Positions 23,877 to 35,123 of a DNA stretch of 64,000 nt are shown here, in pieces. Source of the DNA: Blattamonas nauphoetae (lineage: Eukaryota; Preaxostyla; Oxymonadida); contig JARBJD010000163.1 in assembly GCA_033064195.1 (NCBI GenBank), positions 62,001 to 126,000 on the forward strand, read 5' to 3'. A program made the translations under genes and the position numbers. Each line of letters starts with the position of its first letter. Position 1 is the first letter of the stretch. The notes under the pieces were generated by a model. That model did not search any database. It saw nothing but the letters and a program-made list of their open reading frames with translations, and had not been told where the DNA came from.

Positions 23877-26800
23877 TCATAATTCCCACCACTTATCACT
23901 CCGATCAATAAATGAATGAGTGGCTACCTCAGCCATTTCCTCGAAAACAAATGAGCCAGAGCTGGATGATGTCCACTCTTGTTTGGATGGTGGAATCCTT
24001 GGAAATATGCCAGATAGCCGCCCAGAAGGGGTGTACGGGGGCCTTGCTGGGTCGCTTTGTGATGTGGGAGTGTTTGGTGTTAGGGATTGTGAAGATTGGG
24101 TTGGATTGATTCGGAGAGGGGTCAGCGATCCACTGCTTTTGCGTGATTCTGCCTCTCTTTCGATCGTCGCTTCTTTTTGAACACGTTTTTCTTCTTCTTG
24201 CTTCGCTCGTTCTTCCTCTTCCCGTCTTTCTTGTTCTTCTTCTCTTCTTTTCTTCTCTTCCGCTTCTTTGAGTAATAGTGCTTCTTTTTCTCTTTGAAGT
24301 CTGTCTTGTTCTTCTTTCTGGATTCGCTCTTCTTCTTCAGCCTTTTCTCGGGCGATTCGTTCCTCCTCCTCCTTTCTTTGATTCTCCGCTTTGATTGCAT
24401 TTTCGTGAGAGATTATGTCTTCTTCAGCTTTCCTGTCAGCTTCTGTTTGAATCCTCTCCGCTTCTGCTCGTTGTCGTTCCTCTTCCTCCTGTCGTAATCT
24501 CTCGTTCTCTTCTTGTTTCATTCTTTCATCTTCCAGTTTTTGTGTTTCCTCCGCTTCTCGTTGTATTCGTTCTTCTTCCGCTTTTTCATTGGCGACGCGT
24601 TCTTCTTCTTCTCTCCTCTTTCTTTCCTCCTCTTCCTGCCTTTTTCGTGCTTCCTCCTCTTCCTGCCTTTTTCGTACTTCCTCCTCCTCTGCTCGTTGTC
24701 TCTCCTCTTTTTCCTTTCTCAATCTCTCGTTCTCTTCTTGTTGTAATCGGTCTTCTTCCTCCTGTCTTAATCTTTCTTCTTCCTTCAGAGCTGCTTCGTT
24801 CACTTCAGCCGCTGCGGCAACACCAGCGAAGGCGTGAGTTGGTGTTCCAGAATCTTGGCTCGTTGGCCCAGAAATAACATTCAATGACGTGACTGGTGTT
24901 CCTACATCGACCTTTGGAGCAGGTTCTTCTTCAATTTCCAATTGGGGCGCTTGAGGGACAATCGGTTGAGGAGAGGCTGTCTCGGCTGATACGAGGGGCT
25001 TTTGGGCTTGATGGAAAGATACAGTCGGTTGAGGCGACAATCCTTGCTGGGTGGGCTTGAGACGTACAGCCATACTCATTCTGGCAGCTTGCTTCGCTTG
25101 TTCTTTTAGCTTTTGTTGAGTTGCCAGCTCTTTGTCTCCTTCCTTTTCAAATTCTGCAGCGTCTTTCACCATTCGATCCAAAATTTCTTGCTGACTTTTT
25201 AACCTTTCTGTTTCACCCTTTTCGCTGTTTCCGAGCACTTTTGAGATTTGTTTTTCGATCGCCATGAATCTAGTCTTTAACCCATCCGAAACACCAGTTA
25301 CCGAAGAGGATGAAATATAGACACTTTGTGAGCGAGGAGCTTTTAGAGTTCCTGCTTGTGGGGAATTTGGCATGCTGTGCATTGGCGTCCTTGGAGATGG
25401 GACTGCCATGCTTTGCCTGACCTGTGATTGAAGTTGTTGTTTCACCAGTGCAATATGTGATGAAACGTCGACTGCTGATCCTCCCAAGCCAAGGGGTGAG
25501 GGCGGTGCGGATTGAGGGAGGGTCATTTTCTCAGCGTTGACCGTACTGCTCCGCCCGATTGGAGTTGCTTGTGGTGTAGGTGGTTGGCTCTTAGTCCTTT
25601 CCTTTTCTTTCTTTTCTTCTTTTCGTCGTTTTGATTCAGCCTCTTGATCCGCTTCGAGTTGTTTCCAATCAACCTTTTCGTCTGGAAGGAGTGCCTTCCA
25701 AAGCTTCGTATTCTTTGGGACATGCATTGAATAAGTACAGAGACTGACGTTGAGTCGAGTGCATGGTATTTGATTTTCATCGTCGTCTTCGTCGTTCATA
25801 GAATCTCGTGGTGAGTGAGATGAATATAGTGATGTGCTTGTAATTCGAGAATTGGCGGATGGTGACCCCAATGTATGTGCATTGCTGCTTGAGCGGGCGA
25901 CCGATATAGATCCCGAAAAGCGGGTGCTTTTTGCTTGCCGAACTCTCGTCTTTCGATCTCGTATCCTATGCAATAACATCTCAAGCCGAAGATACCAGTC
26001 ATCCCGAATTTCCACTGATTTTTGATCCGATGAATCATTGAACGAAAATAACTGAGTGGTTGTTGGGGAGAGGAGCATGAGAAGATGTGGATATTTTTTT
26101 TGTTCCGAATTCTTCTTCTTTTCTTTGGTTGTTGAGTTTTTATTTGATGGGCTATGAGATAAGGTTACGTCTTCACCAAAAACTTCGCCTATTCGCACAA
26201 CCTCGAGATCATCAAGTAAAATCTCCTCCTTGAATTCGTACGAGTGACCTGAACCCGCAATCGTGGAGACAATACAATCACCAAACAGGAAAAGTGTGTG
26301 TGCCTTCGATGAGTCGGTGTGTTTGCGGACATCCGCTTGAAGGAAGAACTGTCGTTGTTTTCTCAAAAATTCCTGAACAAGACTGTGAACTGGAAAAAAA
26401 CAAACTCCAGGGTAGCCCTTAATTGACTGAGCAATCTGCCACAATCTGGTCGTATCATCTTTCCGTGGTTTTGCATTGTAGTCCAGAAGATAGCAGACTT
26501 CAGTCATAAGTTCCATTGACTTTTCTAAGTACTTGTAATCTCGGAAATCTTTTGATGTATTTTTCAAGAGTGCTTCAATCAGCATCTTGTACCGAGGGAT
26601 ACGCTGAATTGGCATGATGAGATAGTTTTCGACTGGTTGTGGATCAAATTGCATTTCTTTTCCGAGAAAAACGAACTTTCCACTACTTACCTCTTCAAAA
26701 GCTGAACTTGTAGGTTCTGAACAGAATTTCTTAAAGCGACGATGCTTGGAAAGATATAGTTTGATGTTATCTTGAGCAGATTTGAAGTTCTTGAAATATT

Positions 26801-27308
26801 GCATGTACATCTTGAAAGTGGGGATCTAATAATTGTAAATGTGGCAAATGATGAGAAAGATGAGATGAAGACGTGTTTTATCAATGTTGTTCCGACTGAG
26901 AAGGCCGGAGACCAGTCCGTGAAGAGTTCTCGGAGGGCAAGGAGAAACTGCATATTGATGAAATAAATTTGCTCGACGTTGTTAAAAATCGAGTTAATTT
27001 CTTTCGTTGATAATTCAATTTTTCCTTTTTCCGCAAGTTTTAGGAGTGGTTTGTACAGAAACTGGTTTCCAAGAGATAATGAGGGGAGAGAGAGAAAACA
27101 GAAAGTAATCATCAAAAAACTTCCAAACATGCACAAGCATCCCAATATGATAGGTGTAAGATTCTTCTGTCGAGAGGATTTCCATCGCTGGATGGCGACG
27201 TTTGTCAAGTATCTTTTTTGTTCGAAGATATTCCTTTCGAGCACGATAACTCCTCCATGCAGATTGAATTACAGTTGCTGCACGATTTTCCTTTTCAGTT
27301 TCACTCAT
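23877..27308 (-). CDS. IQ-motif RhoGEF (DH-PH) with Glu-rich coiled-coil tail
   Basis: Three exons: 27308-27129, 27061-26873 and 26825-23877, with introns of 67 and 47 nt, giving 1105 residues. An IQ motif near the N-terminus (AATVIQSAWRSYRARKEYL) suggests calmodulin binding. A Dbl-homology domain follows, with STEESYTYHIGMLVH at its start and the signature LIMPIQRIPRYKMLIEALL in exon 3. A PH-like region comes next (HTLFLFGDCIVSTIAG and onward). The second half is proline/serine-rich and then a long Glu/Arg/Lys/Gln coiled coil. DH-PH proteins load GTP on Rho-family GTPases and control actin; which GTPase cannot be told. An upstream TTG at 27353 keeps the frame but is not a normal start. The gene converges with GCN1 (119 bp between ends). 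Confidence 0.85.
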
Positions 27309-27432
27309 CTCTCCAAAAAGTGGAGTGGATGGAGGAGATGAGTAAAGGGCCAATCAAAGTCCAAATGATAATTGCTGCAAAACAGATTAAGTGAAGAAGT
27401 TCCATTTTAAGAGTACGATGAAATGTAATAAA

Positions 27433-29985
27433 TTAGGAAGAATCATGAGGTGCTTTGATGGGATGATGAAGCTGTTCTTGAATTGCTTTACATGCTTTCT
27501 GGACGTCCTTAGCATGCTCTAAAATGATTGTCTGATTGGTAGTCAAAAGACGAGAGTTGATGAGATGATTTTTGGCGATATACAATGCGGATACTGTACT
27601 GGAAATTGCTTCTTCCAAGAACGGAACCGTTGAATGCTTCTCAATTCTGTATGAAACAAAATTGTCTGTTCGAGACGCGTTTCCTCTTTCCATTTTGACC
27701 TCATCGTTCATTTTCATAATGTCCATGAACTGTTTGTTCAGCAAAAGCGCCACCACACAATCCTGGAGGGTAGTGTTCTCCTCTTCAAGTAGTTCATCAC
27801 CATCGCCATTGAAGAGAAGACCAGCAACCTCATTGAAGTAGTTCAGTTCAACCGTTGAAAGAAAAGTGACTCCGTTTGTCTGTTTTCCTTTAATAAAAGC
27901 TGGCGTTCGTTCCCGAATAATGTTGAGCGAGTTCACTTCCTTCGCGTGAGGAGTGATTTTGTTGAGGAAGTGGTTGAGAAGGATGGCGGAACCAGCCGCC
28001 TTCATGAGCTCTATTTTGGTCGCTCTGCTCTTTTTTCCTGCCCGTATTGGATTGGCAATGGAGAGTTTGAAAGCCTCCAACGTCCCGAGGAGCCCTGGAC
28101 AGACAAACTCTGCCAAATTCCATATTTTCAAGAGAGATCGTTTGAATGGGCGATCAAGAATGAGGACACGATGGGGGGTGTCAAAATACTGAACGAGAAA
28201 AGGCAGTCTCGATTGTTGGTTGGTCATATCATTACTATCGTCCACGATCACATAGAAGAAATGACGAGTCAAGAATGGCCTTGGATCGCTTTTAAACAAT
28301 TCTTTGTTTACAACAAGTAACGTTTGAGTTAAAGGCGCGTTTGTAAGTGAGTTCTTCTTTGGTCGTTTTGGGACCTGTGAACTGACTGAGAATGGAGCGA
28401 ATATCGTGTTTTGTTTCGGAAAAAGATCATCCATCTGCTTGACATATGATTCATCGAGTGAAGATTCGCCCAAAAGATGCTTCAAGCGCTCAAATGGTGT
28501 GTGTGATGTTGAACTCTGAGAAGTTGCCAGAGGATGACGTGAGACTGATTTATGCGGAATACATGAATTTTGCTTGACGTGTGTGTGTTGAAAAGGCGGA
28601 GAGACCACATTCAACTGAGTCATTTGTGATGTATTGAGCTCGTGTAGAAACTGACGAGAATACAACGTTGGCGACAAAATTTCTTGTGAATGAGGAGGAG
28701 AAAGATAATTTTGTGTGATTGGACGTGAAATAGGATGTTTAGGAAAGAGAACTGATTGATTTTTGAGGAGTTGTTTCTCCGCTTTACGTCGAACTCGTTT
28801 TTGTCGTCTCTGTTCTTTTGCATCAAAAAGCTCTTCGCAATCCACTGTATCGATTGGTTTGGAGCTGAATTCTTCACAGTCAACAATTTCCTGGGAATTG
28901 GGGATCATTTCCTGAAAGATGTCTTTCTGACGATGCTGACGTAGAATTTTTGCCGGAAGAGAGAAGATTGAGGAAGGTGGAGAAAGTGGTGTTCGTTTAA
29001 GAGGAGTTGAATATTTTCGACGCAATTTCCGAATGACTATCGGTAATTCTTCTTCTGAACTTGACCCATCACCTGAGATGTTAGGAGTGAGGTGATTGTC
29101 AGATTGACTGTCATTTATGTTCTTTGGAGGAGACTTCGTCCAATTTCTGGTTGGAAACTCGAAAGGTTGATGATCTTGGAGCGGTTGAATTGCTTCACAA
29201 TCAACATATTCGTCTGAGACGTTATGTCCTTCCACAGTGAGTGAATTGATATCTGTTCTGGAGGAAGGTGATAGAGCTTGGGTAAACTGTGAAGAAAACA
29301 ACGCGAGTGATGGCAAAGCATGGGTTCCTGAATCCGTTGTCTGTTCTGTATTCATAGCTGTTTCTTCGAAAAACGGGAATGCAGGTTCATCCAAAGGATT
29401 AAAGTTAGACTGTGATGTTTGATGTGTTGGTGACGGTGAAGATTCACAGTCAATCCAGTCTTGTTGATGTGTTGTGTCTGGCTGTGGCGACAATGGCGGG
29501 GTTTGGATATCCACCAAATCAACTACGGGGGTATGACCTCTTTCGATCACGTTTGAGGGTATCAATTGGTTAGTTTCTGTTGGAGAAACTGACCGAGGGA
29601 TGTTTAACGGATGAGAAAGGAATGGAACAGGCTGATACACAGTGTGTGTAGGGTTGGACTTTACTTCAGATTGATCGAGTGAGTTTTGATCGAATATAAC
29701 AACACGGAGTCCTGGATAATTGTGCTGCAATTGAGACCATTCAAAAAGATGGTTCTGTGATGTGAGCACCAAAGAAACCCCAATCTCATTTGATTGAGAA
29801 AGTTGTAACAAAAATTTGGCCATGGTTTCGAACTGAGAACGGTCTCGGCAACGAGGGATGATGGTTCCTTTCTTTGTTAGATGGGCGACGTGTAAGTGCT
29901 CAAGGGTTATTTGCACAGGATCATTTTCTTGCTCAGAGGAGTTTTTAGGTGTTAAGGGGTGTGTAACGAAAAAATACCGCGACAT
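27433..29985 (-). CDS. CSB/ERCC6-like SNF2 protein lacking ATPase motifs
   Basis: Single open frame, 850 residues, true ATG at 29985. The C-terminal half matches the first SNF2 lobe of the CSB/RAD26 group: FDTPHRV, then IWNLAEFVCPGLLGTLEAF, ANPIRAGKKSRATK and an ILLNHFL helix, in the right order and spacing. The catalytic motifs are gone. Where DEGH (motif II) belongs it reads VIVDDSNDM, and where SGTPIQNN (motif III) belongs it reads LILDRPFKRS. The N-terminal 100 residues look like a decayed motif I/Ia region (FETMAKFLLQL; FEWSQLQHNYPGLRVVIF) with no GKT. A 400-residue disordered Ser/Pro/Gln region separates the two. No helicase C lobe is seen. A long open frame argues for a functional non-ATPase, perhaps a scaffold in repair or transcription; that role is inferred. 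Confidence 0.65.
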   Translation of the reverse strand: MSRYFFVTHPLTPKNSSEQENDPVQITLEHLHVAHLTKKGTIIPRCRDRSQFETMAKFLLQLSQSNEIGVSLVLTSQNHLFEWSQLQHNYPGLRVVIFDQNSLDQSEVKSNPTHTVYQPVPFLSHPLNIPRSVSPTETNQLIPSNVIERGHTPVVDLVDIQTPPLSPQPDTTHQQDWIDCESSPSPTHQTSQSNFNPLDEPAFPFFEETAMNTEQTTDSGTHALPSLALFSSQFTQALSPSSRTDINSLTVEGHNVSDEYVDCEAIQPLQDHQPFEFPTRNWTKSPPKNINDSQSDNHLTPNISGDGSSSEEELPIVIRKLRRKYSTPLKRTPLSPPSSIFSLPAKILRQHRQKDIFQEMIPNSQEIVDCEEFSSKPIDTVDCEELFDAKEQRRQKRVRRKAEKQLLKNQSVLFPKHPISRPITQNYLSPPHSQEILSPTLYSRQFLHELNTSQMTQLNVVSPPFQHTHVKQNSCIPHKSVSRHPLATSQSSTSHTPFERLKHLLGESSLDESYVKQMDDLFPKQNTIFAPFSVSSQVPKRPKKNSLTNAPLTQTLLVVNKELFKSDPRPFLTRHFFYVIVDDSNDMTNQQSRLPFLVQYFDTPHRVLILDRPFKRSLLKIWNLAEFVCPGLLGTLEAFKLSIANPIRAGKKSRATKIELMKAAGSAILLNHFLNKITPHAKEVNSLNIIRERTPAFIKGKQTNGVTFLSTVELNYFNEVAGLLFNGDGDELLEEENTTLQDCVVALLLNKQFMDIMKMNDEVKMERGNASRTDNFVSYRIEKHSTVPFLEEAISSTVSALYIAKNHLINSRLLTTNQTIILEHAKDVQKACKAIQEQLHHPIKAPHDSS

Positions 29986-30157
29986 CGGGATGTAGTTTCA
30001 TGATCAACCCACGAGTAATGACTTTGAAAAATTTGTGACAGAATACAAGGAGATGTGCTCATTTTTCTTGGGCAGTGTGAAATGATAAATACGCTGAACA
30101 AAGTGTCCTTTTGGATAGCCCAAAACCATCTCTTAACAATACAAACGTTCCTGATGT

Positions 30158-32868
30158 CTACACCTTCACTCTCCTCCGAAACACTCCAAACTCATCCAAG
30201 TAAGTATACACAAAGAAGATAAGATAGAAGAGCAGCAGCGTGAAAGCAAACCACCGCTCCATCTTCTGCTTTCTGATGGCCAGTGTGATGATCGAGAAGA
30301 CCATCACGAAAACAAGAACACTGACCATCACAAGCATGTTGACGGTGGGAGCAAGGTCGATCGGATCGGGGACTGAGGTGAAAGAAGGGAAACAATGAGA
30401 GAACTGTGAATGGAAGGGAAGACGACAGACAGAATGTTGTTGTTGATGAGACATAGTACGAAATTGACGCCAAACACATTCCCATCAAGAATGTCACAAA
30501 CGGGCTCGCATAACACGACGCAAGGGCGCAGTCTGGTCGACCCTTAAGAGAAATCTGTGATTAAAGAAACAATATGAATGGAAATTAGGAGTGAACATAC
30601 ATCGACACAAGCAGCAGCATCCTGGAATGCATCTCCAACCGCAATAATCGTGGCAGCGAGAGTGGTTTCACTGATATTTGTGTGGAAACCAAGCGTTTTG
30701 AAGATGTTTACCAGTTCGCCCGTGAAGGCGTTCATCCAAATCACGCCGATCCCAAATCGAAGAACTGCAAACAAGACTTGAACCCATCTCTTCCTTTTCA
30801 TTGGTTTTGTATCCAACCAGAGAAGAAGAGGACAGAGACAAATAGCAGAGATGAGCTCGACAAGCACCCAGACTGGGAAAACGAAGAGGTTTGTGGTGGA
30901 TGTGTCAGTGGGATCTGATGAGAGATGTAGAGCAATGAAAACGAGAGAAAAAATGACGAAGAGTGAGATTACAATTGTGTGATTGAATGTCACAAGCAAA
31001 AAACGATTCCAGATTCATACTCATTTCAACCACAATTTGTTCATCCCACATTCCCATCAGAAACACAAGTAAGGGAGGAGACACCACAGTGTTGAAGATC
31101 ACACGCGTCGCCGATGTCGTGAAGATAGCTGGCCCGGTCATCTCTCGAAGGAGTGTCACCGGAAGTTGACACATATCAACAATGCGCCCAAAACGACCAG
31201 ACTCTTCCCATTCAGTCCATGCCTTGTATCGATCAAAGAAGTATGGGAAGAAGGACTTGACGAACGAAGAGAATGACGTCATGGATAGCGTGGCTGGTGG
31301 CTTGGTCGGGTTTGTGTGAGGGCCTGTCGATGCAGTGATCTCTGAAGGTTGCTGGGAGGACTTGGACTCTGGCAAGATTGGCTGTTCTTGGACGGCTTGA
31401 AGTGGGTGTGGGCTTCAAATGAGAAGAAGAGACGAAAGGATGAGTATGAATTTATGCTTATTAGGAATAGAGACGACAATATGAAAAACGATCAATTCTT
31501 CACAAAAACGACAAAACACAAAAAGAAGTCTCTCAACAACACCTTTTTCGTGATTCCCATTGTTCTCCTGCCAAATCGTGCATGTCTTCCATTTCCGTCG
31601 ATTCGTTCGAGTTAATTGAAAGAGGCGATGGCTCTGGGGGGACTCCTGGCTCGCCACTCAGGTAATTCTTCCCACCATCCTCGCCACTCAGGTAATTCTT
31701 CCCACCATCCTCGCCACTCAGGTAATTCTTCCCGCCATCCTCGCCTCTCAAAGCGCCATCTTCCGCCCCACTCACTTCTCCCTCTTCTCCCGTGGGATTC
31801 ATCTCTTGTGATTCAGAATCTTCAATTTGGGGGTTTTTTGAGGCTTGCCGTTTCTGAAATCGCTCTAAAACCCAACTTGCGAAGATATACACTGCGTAGA
31901 TGACCGGAAAGACAATGCAGAGCCACCACAGGTATTTTCCTGAAAGTGATCAAGAACAAGAAAGAACGGGCATGAGATGGGTGATTTTCGGACATACCTA
32001 CCAACACCAATGCAAGCATGATCAATGTGCTCAGGCCAAACGATAACGCGTCCTTCCAAAGCAGTTCTTTCGTCGCTTTGAATGGTCTGATGAGGACCAC
32101 AATACTGACGACGCCAGCGACATTGAAGAGTGACGAACCTGAAGGAAAGAATAAGCATCAGTGAAAATGATAGATTGTAGGAATAATTCAGTTTTAGAAG
32201 AGATAATTTGTATTTCGATGATTGTTTGATTTGAGTTTGGCTTTAGCCCATACCGAGTGAATCTCCCATTGTCATCCCGAATGAATCTTGGGCGCCAGCA
32301 GCCATTTGAGTAAAGACATCTGGAGCAGCGTTGCTGATTGCGAGGAAAGTGATGCCTGAACATCGAACATGAGTTGAATGAGAATCAGACCGGCCATGTT
32401 TTCAGAAAGGCCCAAAACATCAGACACAAACAAAAGAGGAGGCACAAAAAACATGAGAGTCGTTGATATCTTGACAAAGAAGAGGATAACGACCAAGATT
32501 AACAGAATCATGAAGTATAGCCATGGTGCCCGATTGAATGCACAATATCTCATGTAAATATACGGAAATAGTGATGACCCGGCTTCTTCCTGACAGTTTG
32601 CCTTCGCATAAGCACAAACATCAACACCCGATGGAAGCTTCGGTGGATTACACGTGTTGTGATTTGATCGAGGATCGGATGAAGAATGCAGGGTAAGATC
32701 AGATGAATTTGAACGGATGAGAGGATTTTGTTGAGGGCTCAAGAGGTTTGAGGAGATGGTCGACTGAGAAAGCTTTGGTTTCGATCTGACATGAACGGAG
32801 AATGAGGATGTGGTAAGAATAGTTGATTGGGATGAAACGGGAATGCTTCTTTCTAAAACATGGCACAT
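30158..32868 (-). CDS. NCLX/CCX-type cation-Ca2+ exchanger
   Basis: Eight exons: 32868-32391, 32355-32254, 32138-31998, 31939-31543, 31412-31021, 30914-30601, 30554-30476 and 30372-30158. The sum is 705 residues, in frame. After a Ser-rich lumenal start come paired cysteines (DVCAYAKANCQ, YMRYCAF) and the first set of membrane helices. The alpha-1 repeat is AGITFLAISNAAPDVFTQ, with Asn and Asp kept, followed by SLGSSLFNVAGVV. A hydrophilic loop with a 3x10-residue repeat follows. The second half has GVIWMNAFTGELV, an alpha-2 repeat (TIIAVGDAFQD) and the ending LLLFYLIFFVYTYLDEFGV, very like the end of SLC8B1. Transporters of this family exchange Na+, Li+ or H+ for Ca2+. The alpha-2 motif differs from the canonical GNSIGD. 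The start is the first ATG in frame; an upstream signal-peptide exon cannot be excluded. Confidence 0.8.
31651..31740. repeat. 30-bp tandem repeat, three copies
   Basis: Three direct copies of a 30-bp unit (31651-31680, 31681-31710, 31711-31740), with one mismatch visible in the third and a degenerate fourth start at 31741. It lies in the cytosolic loop of the exchanger gene and encodes three copies of GEDGGKNYLS on the minus strand. Confidence 0.92.
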
Positions 32869-32935
32869 AAAGAAGAATATGATGATGAGGAGAAGAGAAT
32901 GCGGGAGGAGATGAAATTTGTTCTTTGAAAGATAA

Positions 32936-33514
32936 CTATAAAATAAAAAATACAGAATGTGATGTAATTGGCGTCATACTGGCAGAATGTATTGACAGTG
33001 GATGATGATTGTCCTTTATTTTGGAGAATAAGAGTGAGATGGTGAGGAAAAGTCCGGCAAGAGCGATGACGACGATGAAATGTGGGAGATGATGAAACAG
33101 TGACTTGGGGGTCCTACATGATTGGGGAGAGATTCTGGAGAGTGAAATAGTTGAATAATGATTTCACACTGTCGAGAACAGGAATGTGACGTGCGGGATG
33201 GTCTTCGTCGCTGTTGTTCGAAAAAGGAATGAATATCATAAGAAAGAAAGGAAGTTGAGAATACAGGAAGACACATACCATCATGAAGATTCCCAATTCG
33301 TCAAGGGATGAGGAGATGGAAATCCGAATTCTTGTTAAGGGTGAAAAATGTGACATTCCGGTGGATAGAGCACCGAGCGAGTGAATATCTTTAATGAATT
33401 CATGGCCGCACAGTTGGAAAAGACCAAGCATCAAAATCAAGAATTCGTCTGAAGTGAGAAGAGGATGAATTTTTATAGCAGTTAATGATATCCATAACAA
33501 TCACCCACAAACAT
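32936..33514 (-). CDS. Doubtful small membrane protein gene
   Basis: Coding-like segments lie between the acid phosphatase and the exchanger. An ATG at 33514 overlaps the phosphatase stop (TAATG). Splicing 33449-33504 and 33211-33278 gives about 60 residues starting MFVDEFLILMLGLFQL and ending SSSLDELGIFMM, followed by a basic piece. A further possible splice leads into a clear hydrophobic span (FIVVIALAGLFLTISLLF) with a short polar tail. I recognise no family. The segments could instead be alternative 3' exons of the phosphatase or a 5' exon of the exchanger. The model is weak. Confidence 0.3.
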
Positions 33515-34931
33515 TAGACAGATTCCATCTTCTTTGATTGTTTGCAGAGAGAGATAATCGAAATAGTAGCCACAGCACCCACAATCAGGACGAGAACGGC
33601 CAAGACGATATCAACAATTAAAATCGGGATATTGTTAATTGTTGTCTCAAAACCACAATCCGTGAGGAAAAACGTATTGGTGTTGTTTGATGTGACAATA
33701 TCAGCATAGTCCTTGATGAATTCCGTGTATGTGCAATTGCCTGTTGATGGACAGGTATTAGGAGTCCAATCAACCAATTCCACAGTGCCATCGACTTTTG
33801 GGTTTAAGTCCAATTTGGATTTGATCGTAAGTGTCTCTCCATCTTGCCATAGTTCAAAGATAATGGGGGCGGCATAATTTGGATGCTGTTTGAGATCATA
33901 TCCCAAACCAATCAACAGAATCTGCAGGGTTGTTCCGTGAATACCGTAGTAGTGGAAACGAGTGTCGGCTTGCTTCGAATCGTTGAGCATTTGTCGAGCA
34001 ATGGTGCGGATGAGGTAACCATTGGCAGAACGACTGTACTCGAGGTTATTTTTCGGTGTGTACGCAATGGATACTATTGGAGACAGAACATTTCATGAAG
34101 AGAGAATGTAACAAGGAGAAACAAACGGTCGTGATACAATTGTCTGATGTCGTCCATTTTGTCGAGGATTGCTTGAGGGAGCGTAAAACTAATGAACTTA
34201 ATGAAGATGATACAAGAGAATATACTTAGTTTCCTTATAGACAACGATCGAGTCCAGAAGCTCTGGGATATCTTCATCTTTCATTGATTCTTTTGTCTCT
34301 TTTTTGATTAATGCAAGCAAGTCCTTGTTCTTCTTTTTGATGCTCTGGAACTCTCCACGTTTGAGGGTTCGTTCAGAGAGAAGTGTTGCTTTTGGGCTGA
34401 GAATTGAAGAGAGTGTCGATGGAAGAAGTGATCATGTGGCAAACCATTTTGAATATGATTTGGCGAAAAACTCTTTGTCACTAAGAACAGACTCCAACGC
34501 GATGGGTTGGACTTTATTGAGGAATTCCGGCCCTGTGCCTTTGAACAAGCCATCAGCGAATGAAAGTGTCGATTGCTTAGTCCGTTCGACATATGTCGAA
34601 TAGAATGTGTGTTGACCATATATGTACTTTGGTTTTCCAATTATGTCTGGATACTGTGCTTTCAGACTGGCCGCTGTTGCTCTTAAGCGTTTTTGGCCGT
34701 CGTTTGTAATTTGACCAAGGATAACATCCGATGGGGCAGGAAATCCCGTTATATTGAGTCTACCATATCGGTCACCTGGATACAGATAAAAACATTGAGG
34801 ATGAAAGATTCAATAGCCCTTGAGAAGAGAAAAGTTTGTGTACCGTGTCTCTGCAATAGAAAGACAGATTTGAGTGTGCTCTCAGCCTTGTCAACGGAGA
34901 CCAAACAGAGTGAAAGGAATATGAAGACCAT
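33514..34931 (-). CDS. Membrane-anchored histidine acid phosphatase
   Basis: Five exons: 34931-34844, 34775-34445, 34396-34226, 34188-34127 and 34073-33514. The sum is 403 residues, in frame; the introns are 37-68 nt. A signal peptide (MVFIFLSLCLVSV) precedes the catalytic RHGDR motif at residues 28-32, which is rebuilt exactly across intron 1. Family features follow: ITNDGQKRLRATAASL, STYVERTKQSTLSFADGLF, then near residue 263 GIHGTTLQILLIGLG and YAAPIIFELW, two conserved cysteines, and a C-terminal membrane span with a short basic tail. The layout is that of lysosomal/prostatic-type acid phosphatases, facing the lumen or outside. The usual HD pair, whose Asp donates the proton, reads HG here (Gly264), so activity is in doubt. 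Confidence 0.85.
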
Positions 34932-35123
34932 TCTTCCACTTGTCCCGAGAGATTATGGATCACACCCATTTCAATGCTCCATCTTCTCGTTTGAATGATT
35001 CACCGTGTCAACACCCACTTTACCAATCCATTCTGTCATATTCTCAGTGATTGTCCTTCGCCACACAATTGACTCAGAACTCTAAACAAACAATGGGTTC
35101 ATTCAATCATTAATCGTTCGTAC

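Noticed and set aside
27309-27432. Hydrophobic minus-strand peptide starting MELLHLICFAAIII
   Set aside because: Only 34 codons, out of frame with the RhoGEF, and ends inside its first exon; no support as a gene or signal exon.
31651-31750. CRISPR-like repeat
   Set aside because: The three 30-bp units are contiguous with no spacers and lie in frame inside a coding exon.
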